From the NCBI RefSeq assembly GCF_014596465.1, contig NZ_MECK01000613.1, forward strand, positions 1 to 40,071: DNA of 40,071 bases, read 5' to 3'. Below, in pieces: positions 1 to 8,953 of this stretch. The position numbers and the translations under genes were made by a program. Position 1 is the first letter of the stretch, and every line of letters starts with the position of its first letter. This DNA is from Streptomyces sp. CBMA123. GTDB taxonomy: Bacteria; Actinomycetota; Actinomycetes; Streptomycetales; Streptomycetaceae. Below the pieces are notes generated by a model. It was not told the DNA's origin and did not search any database. It saw only the letters and a program-made list of their open reading frames with translations.

Positions 1-164
1 TCTACGCCCGGCTGCCCGCGCCGGACCGGCCGGTGCGGGCAGCGCCGCCACCCCCGCCGTCGGAGCCCTCGCCGCTCGGGCCCCCGCAGTCCGGCCCGAG
101 CCCGCAGCCCCTGTCGTCGCAACCGCCACCGCCCGAGCCCCAGCAGCCGAAGGACGCCACATGA
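1..164 (+). CDS. C-terminal tail of a probable sensor kinase (partial)
   Basis: An open frame enters from the left edge (first complete codon at 3) and stops at the TGA of 162-164. The visible 53 residues are a proline-, serine- and glutamine-rich tail with no recognisable domain. The stop overlaps the ATG of the following response regulator (ATGA), so the two genes are translationally coupled. That arrangement is usual for a NarL-type histidine kinase followed by its regulator, and that is the only basis for the kinase call; no catalytic motif lies inside the window. Confidence 0.6.
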   Translation, partial: YARLPAPDRPVRAAPPPPPSEPSPLGPPQSGPSPQPLSSQPPPPEPQQPKDAT

Positions 165-820
165 TCCGCACGATGGTGGTCGACGACGACGCGCTGGTGC
201 GCCTCGGCCTGGTCGACCTCCTCACCCAGGACCCGGCACTGACCGTGGTCGCCGAAGCCGCCGACGGGATGCAGGCCGTCGAGCTGGCCCGCGGCCACCG
301 GGTCGACGTCGCGCTGATGGACATCCGGATGCCCCGGTTGGACGGGATTGCCGCCACCCGGCGGCTGCGCCAACTCCCCGACCCACCGCGGGTGATCGCG
401 CTCACCACCTTCGACCTGGACGAGTACGTGTACCAGGCGCTCGCCGCCGGCGCGGACGGCTTCCTGCTCAAGGACACCCCGCCCGCCGAGATCGCCCGAG
501 CCGTCCACGTGGTCGCCGCCGGGCAGGGGATGCTGCACCCGGCGGCCGCGCGACGGCTGATCGACCGGTACCACCGGGTCGGTGCGCCCCGGTGCGTGGC
601 CGCCCGCGGCCGGATCGCCGGGCTCACCCCGCGCGAGACCGAGGTGCTGCGCGAACTCGCCGACGGGCTCTCCAACGCCGAGATCGCGGGCGTGCTGGGG
701 ATGCGGGAGAGCACCGTCAAGGCGCACGTCAGTCGGATCCTGACCGCGCTCGGGGTGGCCAACCGGGTCCAGGCGGCGCTGCTCGCACGGGATGCGGGGC
801 TGATCGGGGACGGTGCCTGA
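161..820 (+). CDS. NarL/LuxR-family two-component response regulator
   Basis: This 219-residue protein has the standard NarL layout. The receiver domain covers about residues 1-120, with the acidic pocket D8-D10, phosphoacceptor D54 in LMDIRMP, and the conserved lysine in FLLKD near 104. The C-terminal LuxR helix-turn-helix begins at GLTPRETEVL and includes the recognition segment STVKAHVSRI. It should be phosphorylated by the kinase whose tail precedes it and bind DNA as a dimer; the targets cannot be told from the sequence. The ATG overlaps the upstream stop by 4 bp. It is clearly similar to the second regulator at 19212-19871, which is also 219 residues with D54. Confidence 0.93.
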   Translation: MIRTMVVDDDALVRLGLVDLLTQDPALTVVAEAADGMQAVELARGHRVDVALMDIRMPRLDGIAATRRLRQLPDPPRVIALTTFDLDEYVYQALAAGADGFLLKDTPPAEIARAVHVVAAGQGMLHPAAARRLIDRYHRVGAPRCVAARGRIAGLTPRETEVLRELADGLSNAEIAGVLGMRESTVKAHVSRILTALGVANRVQAALLARDAGLIGDGA

Positions 821-1301
821 CGGCGGGCGCTCGCGAGGGCAGGGTGGGGCGCAGCGTCGGACGGCGTTCACGCGGATGTTCCCCGGAGGTCGGTTCGGGC
901 GTCGCCGTGGGCTTCCCTGAGCCCTCGCGTGCCTCCGGTTGGTACCGCCCGCTGAGCCGTTGTCACCCATCCGGCGTGGAAATGCCGAGCCTTGGCCGTT
1001 TGCGCTGCCGAACCCGGGCGGCGGGTCCATGGTGGAGATGGGTGCGATCCGGCGACCGCGCCCGCGCGTCGATCCGGGCCCGGCCCGCCGAACGCCCGCC
1101 GCTTCCTTCCACGGGCGCCCGAAACCGGGGCCCGTACCGGCACGCTGGGAACAGGGCCACCTCGCAGGAAACCGAACGGTTCTTCTAGGCTCACATCTCG
1201 GCTTCCCTGCGGCGGTGCGGTCACTGCACCCGCCACCAGGAGGCCGCCGTCCACGGGGCTCCGGGCGGACCGGAGCCACCGGATCGAGCGAGGAGGACGC
1301 A
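821..1301 (+). other. Gene-free stretch upstream of the peptidase unit
   Basis: About 480 bases without a convincing gene. Open frames on both strands have poor codon bias. TAGGCT at 1186-1191 matches the TAnnnT type of -10 seen elsewhere in this window and could start the peptidase transcript, but no -35 match lies at the expected distance. Nothing else recognisable was seen. Confidence 0.4.
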
Positions 1302-1475
1302 ATGCCAAGCATGCCGCCCAGCCGTTCCACCGCACTTGGGCCAGACGGGCCGTTCCGACGGGCCGTGCAACATCCCGGCCGACGGGTGCGGTCCGGCCGG
1401 GCCTGGTACCCGGGCGGGAGCGGTCGGCCGGTACGGCCGCTGAATACCGGCTGCGGCCGCGGAGGCGAGCGTTGA
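1302..1475 (+). CDS. Possible 57-residue leader ORF coupled to the M20 peptidase
   Basis: ATG 1302 follows a strong ribosome-binding site (GAGGAGGA, ending about 5 bases upstream). The frame encodes 57 residues, strongly basic (about 11 Arg) and rich in Pro and Gly, and matches no family I know. Its TGA (1473-1475) overlaps the TTG start of the peptidase at 1472 (TTGA), as in translational coupling. Against it, G/C at third positions is only about 75 percent, below neighbouring genes. It may be a leader peptide, a small protein, or a chance frame. Confidence 0.35.
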   Translation: MPSMPPSRSTALGPDGPFRRAVQHPGRRVRSGRAWYPGGSGRPVRPLNTGCGRGGER

Positions 1476-2905
1476 GTCCCCAGATCGTCGGGTCGCCGGC
1501 CGCACCGGGTGCCGCCGCGGAACCCGACCGCGTACCGGTGACCGTTCCCGCCGCCACCGACGGCGAAGCCCTGGTCGCCACAGCCGACCCTGCCGCTCCA
1601 GGTGCTCCCGGTGCTCCCGGTACTTCGGTAGCGGGGCCTGCCGCCGCCGAACCGGCCAACTCCGGCGCCACGATGGCCGGCTCGACCACTGCCGTCGCCG
1701 CCGCCGTCACCGCTGCCGCCGCGACCACCACGGCGCTGCCCGGACTGCCGCAGGCGCTCAGCACCCGGGCCCGCACGCTGGCCGGCGCCGTCCGGCGGCG
1801 CTGCGTGGACCTGGCCCGGATCGAGTCGCCCAGTGGTGACGCACCCCGACTCGACGCGCTCGCCGAGGAGTTGGCGGCCGGATTCCGGGCCACTGGGGCC
1901 ACCGCCCGCCGCGAACCCGGTCCGGCCGGGGACCACCTGGTGCTGGAGTGGGAGGGGCGGGACGAGACCCTGCCCCATCTGCTGATCGTCGGCCACCACG
2001 ACACCGTCTGGCCGGCCGGCACCCTGGCGGACTGGCCGGTGACCGAGCAGGACGGGCGGCTCACCGGGCCCGGCGTGGTCGACATGAAGGGCGGACTCGC
2101 CATCCTGGAGGGCGCGTTGGCGCTGCTCGCGGACCTGGGGCAGCGGCCGCACCGCACCGTGCGACTGGTCGTGGTGTCCGACGAGGAGGTCGGCAGCCCG
2201 GACGGGCGGCGTCTGGTCGAGCGCCAACTACGCGGCGCGGCGGCAGTCTTGGGGCTGGAGCCGCCGCACCCGGACGGCCGGTTGAAGACCGCGCGGCGCG
2301 GCAGCACCCGGGTGCGGCTCACCGTCACCGGCCGGGAGGCCCACGCGGGCAACGACGCCCACGACGGGGTGTCGGCGGTGGACGAACTCGTCGACCAGCT
2401 CGTGCTCGTCCGGGGTCTGGCCGGTCAGCCGGGCACCGAGCTCAACGCCGGTCGGATCAGCGGCGGTTCGCGGGCCAACGTGGTCGCCGGACGGGCCGAG
2501 GCGGAGCTGGGGCTGCGCTTCTCCACCGTCGAGGCGCAGCGCCGTACGCTCGACAACCTGGCCCGGCTGACCGCGCTGCGGCCGGGGGCGCGGGTGCGGA
2601 CGGAGGTGTTGTCCAGCCGGCCGGCCTGGCCCGAGCGGAGCGGCAACCCGCTGCTGAGGCACGTGCGTTCGCTCGCCGCGGTGCTCGGGCAGCAGCTGGA
2701 CGGCGCGCCGGCGGGCGGGGCCGGGGACACCAACCTGCCGGGCTCGCGCGGGCTGCCGACCCTGGACGGCTTCGGCGCGGTGGGCGCCGGTGCCCACGCC
2801 CGGCACGAGTACATCCGGCTGGACCAGATCGCTCCGCGGATCGCCCTGCTGGCGACGCTGCTCGCGGTGCCGCTGCCGCGGCTGCGGGACCGCGGGGAGG
2901 GGTGA
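1472..2905 (+). CDS. M20-family metallopeptidase (glutamate carboxypeptidase-like)
   Basis: A zinc-dependent hydrolase of the M20/CPG2 type, cleaving C-terminal amino acids (classically glutamate) or related amides. Metal-site motifs appear in order: GHHDTVW (His about 176), GPGVVDMKGG (bridging Asp), SDEEVGS (catalytic Glu plus Glu ligand), GLEPP (Glu ligand), a dimerisation domain starting near REAHAGNDAH, and a C-terminal HEYI segment with the last His. TTG 1472 was chosen because GGAGG at 1461-1465 lies 6 bases upstream and the codon overlaps the preceding small ORF's stop. This gives 477 residues with about 100 Ala/Pro/Thr-rich N-terminal residues outside the family fold. The alternative ATG 1673 gives 410 residues, nearer the family length but with no ribosome-binding site. 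No clear signal peptide is visible. Confidence 0.85.
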   Translation: MSPQIVGSPAAPGAAAEPDRVPVTVPAATDGEALVATADPAAPGAPGAPGTSVAGPAAAEPANSGATMAGSTTAVAAAVTAAAATTTALPGLPQALSTRARTLAGAVRRRCVDLARIESPSGDAPRLDALAEELAAGFRATGATARREPGPAGDHLVLEWEGRDETLPHLLIVGHHDTVWPAGTLADWPVTEQDGRLTGPGVVDMKGGLAILEGALALLADLGQRPHRTVRLVVVSDEEVGSPDGRRLVERQLRGAAAVLGLEPPHPDGRLKTARRGSTRVRLTVTGREAHAGNDAHDGVSAVDELVDQLVLVRGLAGQPGTELNAGRISGGSRANVVAGRAEAELGLRFSTVEAQRRTLDNLARLTALRPGARVRTEVLSSRPAWPERSGNPLLRHVRSLAAVLGQQLDGAPAGGAGDTNLPGSRGLPTLDGFGAVGAGAHARHEYIRLDQIAPRIALLATLLAVPLPRLRDRGEG

Positions 2906-2914
2906 GCCGGGACG

Positions 2915-3020
2915 GCTGACAGGTCACAGCTGGCAGCCGACGGATGACAGCGGACAGATAACAGATCACAGATGACGGATAACAGCTGACAGATTTCAGA
3001 TTCTGTCAGCTGTTATCCGT
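2915..3020 (+). repeat. Heptad-repeat element A with perfect 19-bp stem (probable terminator)
   Basis: Starting 10 bases after the peptidase stop, the + strand reads as at least 12 consecutive 7-base units (GCTGACA, GATGACA, GATAACA, GATCACA and similar) from 2915 to 2998. The last units form the left arm of a perfect 19-bp inverted repeat: arms 2975-2993 and 3002-3020, 8-base loop. A stem this strong before the paa promoter should stop or protect the upstream transcript. Related elements are at 15179, 25971 and 31758. Confidence 0.75.
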
Positions 3021-3093
3021 TTCCCGGCGGCTCCCGGCAGCTCCTCGGCGGCTCCCAGCACCTCCCCGTCTCTCCCGGCGCCTCGTCCGTCCC

Positions 3094-3123
3094 TTGCCAT
3101 CCCTCCGTTCCGCCGCGCAGAAT
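3094..3123 (+). promoter_or_regulatory. Putative promoter of the paa operon
   Basis: TTGCCA (3094-3099) matches the -35 consensus at 5 of 6 positions. An 18-base spacer leads to CAGAAT (3118-3123), a near match to TAGAAT. The start point would fall around 3130, inside the palindrome at 3127-3144. Confidence 0.5.
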
Positions 3124-3126
3124 GGT

Positions 3127-3144
3127 ACCGACCGAACGGTCAGT
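3127..3144 (+). promoter_or_regulatory. TetR-type operator over the paa transcription start
   Basis: An 18-bp inverted repeat, ACCGACCG-AA-CGGTCAGT, with 7 of 8 arm positions symmetric, followed by a further CGGTCG. ACCGACCG/CGGTyrGT half-sites are typical of TetR-family repressors, and phenylacetate operons in actinobacteria are repressed by the TetR-type PaaR. No paaR gene lies in this window, so the identity of the repressor is inferred. Confidence 0.6.
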
Positions 3145-3173
3145 CGGTCGCGCTTACGTGAAAGGGGACCGTG

Positions 3174-4213
<1,040 letters not shown>

Positions 4214-4217
<4 letters not shown>

Positions 4218-4543
4218 CCGAGCCCCAGCCGGCGCCCCAGCCGGAGCCCCAGCCCGAGTCCAAGGCCGGCTGGCCGTTGTACGAGGTGTTCGTGCGCCCC
4301 CGGCGCGGCCTGAACCACGTCCACGTGGGCTCGCTGCACGCCTCCGACGACCGGATGGCCCTGCTCGCCGCACGCGACCTGTACACCCGCCGCAACGAGG
4401 GCGTCAGCCTCTGGGTGGTCCGCTCGGCCGCGATCACCGCCTCCACCCCGGACGAGCGTGACCCGTTCTTCGAGCCCAGCGGCGACAAGGTCTACCGCCA
4501 CCCGACCTTCTACGACATCCCCGAGGATGTCCCGCACATCTGA
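4214..4543 (+). CDS. paaB: 1,2-phenylacetyl-CoA epoxidase, subunit PaaB
   Basis: Small non-catalytic subunit (109 residues) of the epoxidase, needed for complex assembly. The conserved core runs from WPLYEVFVRPRRGLNHVHVG through SLHASDDRMALLAARDLYTRR to the C-terminal segment with DPFFEPS. An N-terminal run of about 16 Pro/Gln/Glu-rich residues precedes it. GTG 4214 overlaps the paaA stop (GTGA), with AGGAG at 4201-4205 as the ribosome-binding site. Length and context fit PaaB with no oddity. Confidence 0.95.
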
Positions 4544-4556
4544 CGGGGGAGCCACC

Positions 4557-5462
4557 GTGCACGACCACACCGCGTCCGCCACCGAGGACGACCACGTCTA
4601 CCTCAGCCTCGCCGGAGCCACGCCCGGCCCCGAGGGCGAGGGCCGCTGGGCGTACGGGACGGGCTTCGCCGACCCGCTGCTCGGCGTGGACACCGCCCTG
4701 CCCGACGGCCTGGCCGGTCCGGACCTCGCCGCCTACTGCCAGATGCTCGGCGACGACGCCCTGGTGCTCGCCCAACGGCTGATCGAGTGGTGCACCCGGG
4801 CACCCGAGCTGGAGGAGGAGGTCGCGCTCGCCAACCTCGGCCTCGACCTGCTCGGCCAGGCCCGGCTGCTGCTCACCCGGGCCGGTCAGGCGGACGGCTC
4901 CGGCCGCACCGAGGACGACCTGGCGTACTGGCGGGAGGAGCACGAGTTCCGCAACGTCCGCCTGGTGGAGGCCCCGAACGGCGACTTCGCGTTCTCGGTC
5001 GCCCGGCTGCTGCTGTTCGCCACCGCCCGCGGCGCGCTGTACGAGGAGCTGAGCGCGCACCCGGACCCGGTGCTGGCCGCGGTCGCGGCCCGGGGCGTCA
5101 AGGAGCTGGCGTACCACCGCGAGTACGCCACCGCCTGGACGCTGCGGCTCGGCGACGGCACGCCGTACTCGGCGGAGCGGATGCAGGCGGGGCTGGACGC
5201 GGTCTGGCCGCTGCTGGAGGAGTTGTTCACCGCGCACCCGGTGGAGCTGCGGGCCGGCGTCGACCCGGCGGGGCTGCGCGAGCCGGTGCTGCGGGAGCTG
5301 GCCGCCGTCCTCGCCGAGGCCGGGCTGACCGTGCCGGACGTTCCGCCGCTGGCCACCGTGCTGGGCCGGGCCGGCCGGGACGGGGTGCACACCGAAGTGC
5401 TCGGCCCGCTGCTCGCCGAGCTGCAGGCGGTGGCCCGCGCGCACCCGGGGGCGACGTGGTGA
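4557..5462 (+). CDS. paaC: 1,2-phenylacetyl-CoA epoxidase, structural subunit PaaC
   Basis: The ferritin-like partner of PaaA, which forms the PaaAC core but does not hold the catalytic diiron site. Family features include DDALVLAQRLIEWC, ANLGLDLLGQARLLL, EDDLAYWREEHEFRN and KELAYHREYATAW. At 301 residues it is longer than typical PaaC (about 250), mainly through an N-terminal stretch and a C-terminal helix-rich segment. GTG 4557 has GGGGGA at 4545-4550 as its ribosome-binding site; upstream codons in the same frame overlap paaB and lack one. The stop overlaps the GTG of paaD. Confidence 0.94.
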   Translation: MHDHTASATEDDHVYLSLAGATPGPEGEGRWAYGTGFADPLLGVDTALPDGLAGPDLAAYCQMLGDDALVLAQRLIEWCTRAPELEEEVALANLGLDLLGQARLLLTRAGQADGSGRTEDDLAYWREEHEFRNVRLVEAPNGDFAFSVARLLLFATARGALYEELSAHPDPVLAAVAARGVKELAYHREYATAWTLRLGDGTPYSAERMQAGLDAVWPLLEELFTAHPVELRAGVDPAGLREPVLRELAAVLAEAGLTVPDVPPLATVLGRAGRDGVHTEVLGPLLAELQAVARAHPGATW

Positions 5463-5998
5463 CGGGCACCGCGGACACCGTCCGCGACCTGGCCTGGGAG
5501 GTCGCCGCGGCCGTCCCGGACCCGGAGCTGCCGATGCTCACCCTGGCCGACCTGGGCGTGCTGGCCGGCGTCGAGGTGGACGGCGGCAGCGGCACGGTGA
5601 CCGCCTGGCTGACCCCGACGTACTCGGGCTGCCCGGCCGTCGCCGAGATGGCCGCCGACGTCGACCGCCGGCTGCGCGCCGCCGGGTACCCGGACGTCCG
5701 GGTGCGGCTGCGGCTGAACCCGCCCTGGTCCACCGACCTGATCACCGCCGAGGGCCGCCGCAAGCTCGCCGAGGCGGGCATCGCCCCGCCGCGCCCCACC
5801 TCGGCCCTCGCCCCCGCCACGGGGCCGGTCCCGCTCGCCCTCGGTCCCACCCGCACCGGAGCCGCGGCCCCCGTGCCCTGCCCGCACTGCGGCGGCACCG
5901 ACACGGAGGAGCTGTCCCGCTTCGGCTCCACCGCCTGCAAGGCGCTCTGGCGCTGCCGCGCCTGCCGCGAGCCGTTCGAACGCGTCAAGGAGATCTGA
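5459..5998 (+). CDS. paaD: Phenylacetyl-CoA epoxidase maturation protein PaaD
   Basis: A 179-residue protein with an N-terminal MIP18/DUF59-type domain (VPDPELPMLTLADLGVL, then TYSGCPA with the conserved Cys). The C-terminal zinc ribbon has the pairs CPHCGG and CRAC. PaaD is thought to help load iron or assemble the epoxidase rather than catalyse the reaction. A Pro/Ala-rich linker joins the two parts. GTG 5459 overlaps the paaC stop (GTGA); GTG 5456 is also in frame. Confidence 0.94.
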   Translation: MTGTADTVRDLAWEVAAAVPDPELPMLTLADLGVLAGVEVDGGSGTVTAWLTPTYSGCPAVAEMAADVDRRLRAAGYPDVRVRLRLNPPWSTDLITAEGRRKLAEAGIAPPRPTSALAPATGPVPLALGPTRTGAAAPVPCPHCGGTDTEELSRFGSTACKALWRCRACREPFERVKEI

Positions 5999-7123
5999 AT
6001 GCCCGCCGCGACCCCTGTGTCGGACCCCGTTCGCCCGGCCCGCCGCCCGGCCTTCCACCGGCTGCGGATCGACCGGGTGGAGCGGCTCTGCGAGGACGCC
6101 GTGGCGGTGACCTTCGCGGTGCCGGACGGCCTGGCGGCCGAGTACGCGTTCCGGCCCGGGCAGACGCTGACCCTGCGCAAGCTGGTGGACGGCGCGGACG
6201 AGCGCCGCTCGTACTCGATCTGCGCCCCGGTCGGAGGGCCGCTGCGGATCGCCGTCCGGGAGGTGCCCGGCGGGCTGTTCTCGCGCTGGCTGGTGCGCGA
6301 GGCCCGGCCCGGTGAGGAGGTCGAGGTACTGACCCCGTCCGGCCTGTTCACCCCCGAGCTCGGCGAGCCCGCCGACCACGTGCTGCTCGCGGCCGGCTCC
6401 GGCATCACCCCGATGCTGTCGATCGCCGCCTCCGTGCTGGCCGCCGACCGCCGCTCCACCGTCACCCTGCTCTACGGCAACCGGCGCAGCGACACCGTGA
6501 TGTTCGCGGACGAGCTGGCCGACCTGAAGGACCGCTACCTCGGCCGCTTCCAGCTGGTCCACGTGCTCTCCCGGGAGACCAGGGACGCCGAACTGCTCAG
6601 CGGCCGGCTGGACCCGGAGCGGGTCCGGGCGCTGCTGACGGCGCTGGTGGACGTCGGCGCGGTCGGGCACTGGTGGCTGTGCGGCCCGTTCGGCATGGTC
6701 GCCGGGGCGAAGGAACTGCTCGCCGGCCTGGCGGTGCCCGGCGAGCGGGTGCACCAGGAGCTGTTCCACGCCGAGGACGAGCCGCTCGCCGAGCGCGACG
6801 AGGACTGGGACGGCACGGACGGCGAGGCCTCGGGCACGCCCGGCGAGCGCAGCGAGGTCACCGTCGTCCTCGACGGGCGCGGCAGCACCCTCACCCTCCC
6901 GCGCGACCGCTCGATCCTGGACGGCGCCCAGCGCTCCCGCCCCGACCTGCCGTTCGCCTGCAAGGGCGGGGTCTGCGGCACCTGCCGGGCGCTGGTCACC
7001 GAGGGCGAGGTGGAGATGCGCCGCAACTTCGCGCTGGAGGAGAAGGAGCTGGCGGCCGGTTACGTGCTCACCTGCCAGGCCCGGCCGGTTACCGACCGGG
7101 TCACCGTCGACTACGACCGCTGA
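5999..7123 (+). CDS. paaE: Phenylacetyl-CoA epoxidase reductase PaaE
   Basis: Reductase that passes electrons from NADPH through FAD and a 2Fe-2S centre to the PaaA diiron site. Order of domains: FAD-binding barrel with RSYS (about residues 10-115), pyridine nucleotide domain with AAGSGITP and CGPFGM (about 120-255), an acidic linker, and a C-terminal plant-type ferredoxin domain with CKGGVCGTC plus a distal Cys in LTCQA. 374 residues, normal for the family. The ATG follows the paaD stop directly. Its own stop faces the oppositely oriented monooxygenase-like gene with only 9 bases between. Confidence 0.95.
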   Translation: MPAATPVSDPVRPARRPAFHRLRIDRVERLCEDAVAVTFAVPDGLAAEYAFRPGQTLTLRKLVDGADERRSYSICAPVGGPLRIAVREVPGGLFSRWLVREARPGEEVEVLTPSGLFTPELGEPADHVLLAAGSGITPMLSIAASVLAADRRSTVTLLYGNRRSDTVMFADELADLKDRYLGRFQLVHVLSRETRDAELLSGRLDPERVRALLTALVDVGAVGHWWLCGPFGMVAGAKELLAGLAVPGERVHQELFHAEDEPLAERDEDWDGTDGEASGTPGERSEVTVVLDGRGSTLTLPRDRSILDGAQRSRPDLPFACKGGVCGTCRALVTEGEVEMRRNFALEEKELAAGYVLTCQARPVTDRVTVDYDR

Positions 7124-7132
7124 GGCGGGCCG

Positions 7133-8326
7133 TCAGACGGTGGCGGGGGCCAGGACGGGGGCCTGCGGGGGCTCGTGGGCGGGTTCGTGCGGGGGCTCGT
7201 GGGTGGGCTTGGGCCAGGCCGCCTCGGCCGGGTCCCCGAGGAGTTTGACCAGGTCGTTGACGGCGGCGCGGCCCGCCCGGTTGGCGCCGACGGTGCTGGC
7301 GGACGGGCCGTAGCCGACCAGGTGGACGCGGGGGTCGGCGGTGGCACGGGTGCCGGTCAGCGCGATCCCGCCACCGGGGGAGCGCAGGCCGAGCGGCGCA
7401 AGGTGGCCGACCTCGGGGCGGAAGCCGGTCGCCCAGACGATCGCGTCCACCGTCAGCTCCTCATCGCCCCAGGCGGCCCCGTGCTCGGTGAGCCGGTCGA
7501 ACATCGGCCGGCGGTGCAGCGCGCCCAGCTCCTCGGCGCGGCGGTAGGCGACCGAGGGGCCGAGGCCGGTCACGCTCACCACGCTGCGCACCGGCAGGCC
7601 TTGGCGGACCCGCTCCTCGACCTTGGCGACCACCGCGCGCCCGTACTCGGGGGTGAACGGGCCCTCGTGGTAGACGGGTTCGGAGCGGGTGGCCCAGACC
7701 GTCTCGCCGACCGCGGCGACCTCCGAGAGCACCTGGATCGCCGAGGCGCCGCCGCCCACCACCAGGACGCGCCGGCCCGCGAACTCCTCGGGCCCGCGGT
7801 ACTCGGCGTAGTGCAGCTGACGGCCCGCGAAGTGGCCCGGGTAGTGGGGGAGGAAGGGGCGGGTCCAGGTGCCGGTGGCGTTGATCAGTGCCCGGGTGGA
7901 CCAGGTGCCGCGGTCGGTCTCGACCAGCAGCCGGGAGTCGGGGTGCTCGGACTCGGGGCGCACCGCGTGGACCGCGACCGGGCGTACGACCGGGAGCGCG
8001 TGCCGGGTTTCGTACGCCGTGAAGTACCCCGGCACCACCTCCCGGGCGCGGGCCTCCGGGTCGGGCGCCGGGAGTTCGGCGTCCGGGAGGTCGTGGAAGC
8101 CGTGCACGGTGGCCATCCGCAAGGAGGGCGAGCGGTGCGCCCAGGCACCGCCGGGGGTGGCGTTGGCGTCGAGGACGACGAAGCCGCCGTCGACTCCCTC
8201 CTCGTAGGGCGCGACACCGCGGCGGCCGAGGTGGTAGGCGGCGGACAGTCCGGCCTGTCCGGCGCCCACCACCAGGACGTCCACGAGTCGCCGACCGGCC
8301 GCGTTGGTTGCACCGTAAACAGTCAC
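7133..8326 (-). CDS. FAD-dependent monooxygenase-like oxidoreductase
   Basis: A 397-residue two-dinucleotide-domain flavoprotein resembling the CzcO/flavin-containing monooxygenase group. FAD fold at VVGAGQAGLSAAYHLG (about residues 20-35); NADP fold at VLVVGGGASAIQ; then the C-terminal ATGFRPEV segment. The substrate is unknown; a simple oxidoreductase role is equally possible. Start GTG 8326 has only a weak ribosome-binding site. The C-terminus ends in HEPP/HEPA repeats. It converges on paaE with almost no spacer and no visible hairpin, so transcripts may overlap; this does not show a role in phenylacetate metabolism. Confidence 0.85.
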   Translation of the reverse strand: MTVYGATNAAGRRLVDVLVVGAGQAGLSAAYHLGRRGVAPYEEGVDGGFVVLDANATPGGAWAHRSPSLRMATVHGFHDLPDAELPAPDPEARAREVVPGYFTAYETRHALPVVRPVAVHAVRPESEHPDSRLLVETDRGTWSTRALINATGTWTRPFLPHYPGHFAGRQLHYAEYRGPEEFAGRRVLVVGGGASAIQVLSEVAAVGETVWATRSEPVYHEGPFTPEYGRAVVAKVEERVRQGLPVRSVVSVTGLGPSVAYRRAEELGALHRRPMFDRLTEHGAAWGDEELTVDAIVWATGFRPEVGHLAPLGLRSPGGGIALTGTRATADPRVHLVGYGPSASTVGANRAGRAAVNDLVKLLGDPAEAAWPKPTHEPPHEPAHEPPQAPVLAPATV

Positions 8327-8400
8327 GCCCGTGAAACATCGGGGGGTCGGTGGCTGTTCCCGTGAGGGGCCCGCGGTGCGGGGGCGGTGCGATGCGGCGC

Positions 8401-8430
8401 GGGGTGGTGCGCTGCGGGGTGGTGCGATGT
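8401..8430. repeat. Two tandem 15-bp units
   Basis: GGGGTGGTGCGCTGC is followed by GGGGTGGTGCGATGT, with weaker copies on either side, in the G-rich spacer between the oxidoreductase and the YbjQ gene. Confidence 0.45.
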
Positions 8431-8456
8431 GTGGGCAGGGGTGCGGGTGGGGTGGC

Positions 8457-8828
8457 TCAGGTGATGGGGGAGATCACCGCGGCGGTGCCGTACGCGCAGA
8501 TCTCGGTGCCGACGTCCGCCGCCTCCGTCACGTCGAAGCGCATCATCAGGACGGCGTTGCCGCCGCGCGCCTTGGTCTGCTCGACCAGTCGCTGCATCGC
8601 CTCGTTGCGGCTCTCGACCAGGGTCTTCGTCAGACCCCGCAGCTCGCCGCCGATCAGCGACTTCAGCCCGGCGCCGATCTGGCTGCCGATGTGGCGGCTG
8701 CGCACGGTCAGCCCGAAGACCTCGCCGATCACGTGATCGACCCGGAATCCGGGGATGTCGTTGGTGGTCACGACCATGACGTCGGCGTTCGGGCCCTGCC
8801 CGCCGCCGAACTCGTTGATGTCAGCCAT
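8457..8828 (-). CDS. YbjQ/DUF74-family protein
   Basis: A 123-residue member of the YbjQ (DUF74) family, small proteins that assemble into rings and are sometimes labelled heavy-metal-binding; the real function is unsettled. Typical signatures are VTTNDIPGF near the start, HIGSQIGAGLKSLIGGEL in the middle, and NAVLMMRFDV followed by EICAYGTAA near the end. The second Met (8828) is preferred because AGGA lies 7 bases upstream; Met at 8837 would add three residues but lacks a usable site. No operon partner. Confidence 0.88.
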   Translation of the reverse strand: MADINEFGGGQGPNADVMVVTTNDIPGFRVDHVIGEVFGLTVRSRHIGSQIGAGLKSLIGGELRGLTKTLVESRNEAMQRLVEQTKARGGNAVLMMRFDVTEAADVGTEICAYGTAAVISPIT

Positions 8829-8941
8829 GGGGGCCATCCTGCCGGTGTCGTGCGTCCGGGTGACAGAGGCGCGGCCGCGAGGTGGCCGAGATGGGTCTCC
8901 GGAAGCTGGTTCAGACCGGTGATCGGGCGGCCGAAAGGCCG

Positions 8942-8947
8942 TACCGT
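8942..8947 (+). promoter_or_regulatory. Putative -10 of a leaderless promoter
   Basis: TACCGT (TAnnnT) lies exactly 6 bases before ATG 8954, with no ribosome-binding site between. The transcript would begin at or next to the start codon. Confidence 0.45.
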
Positions 8948-8953
8948 AGCCCC

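Noticed and set aside
2..2352. Overlapping long minus-strand frames opposite the first regulator and peptidase
   Set aside because: No family match, low-complexity Arg/Pro/Gly composition, and both plus-strand genes are well supported.
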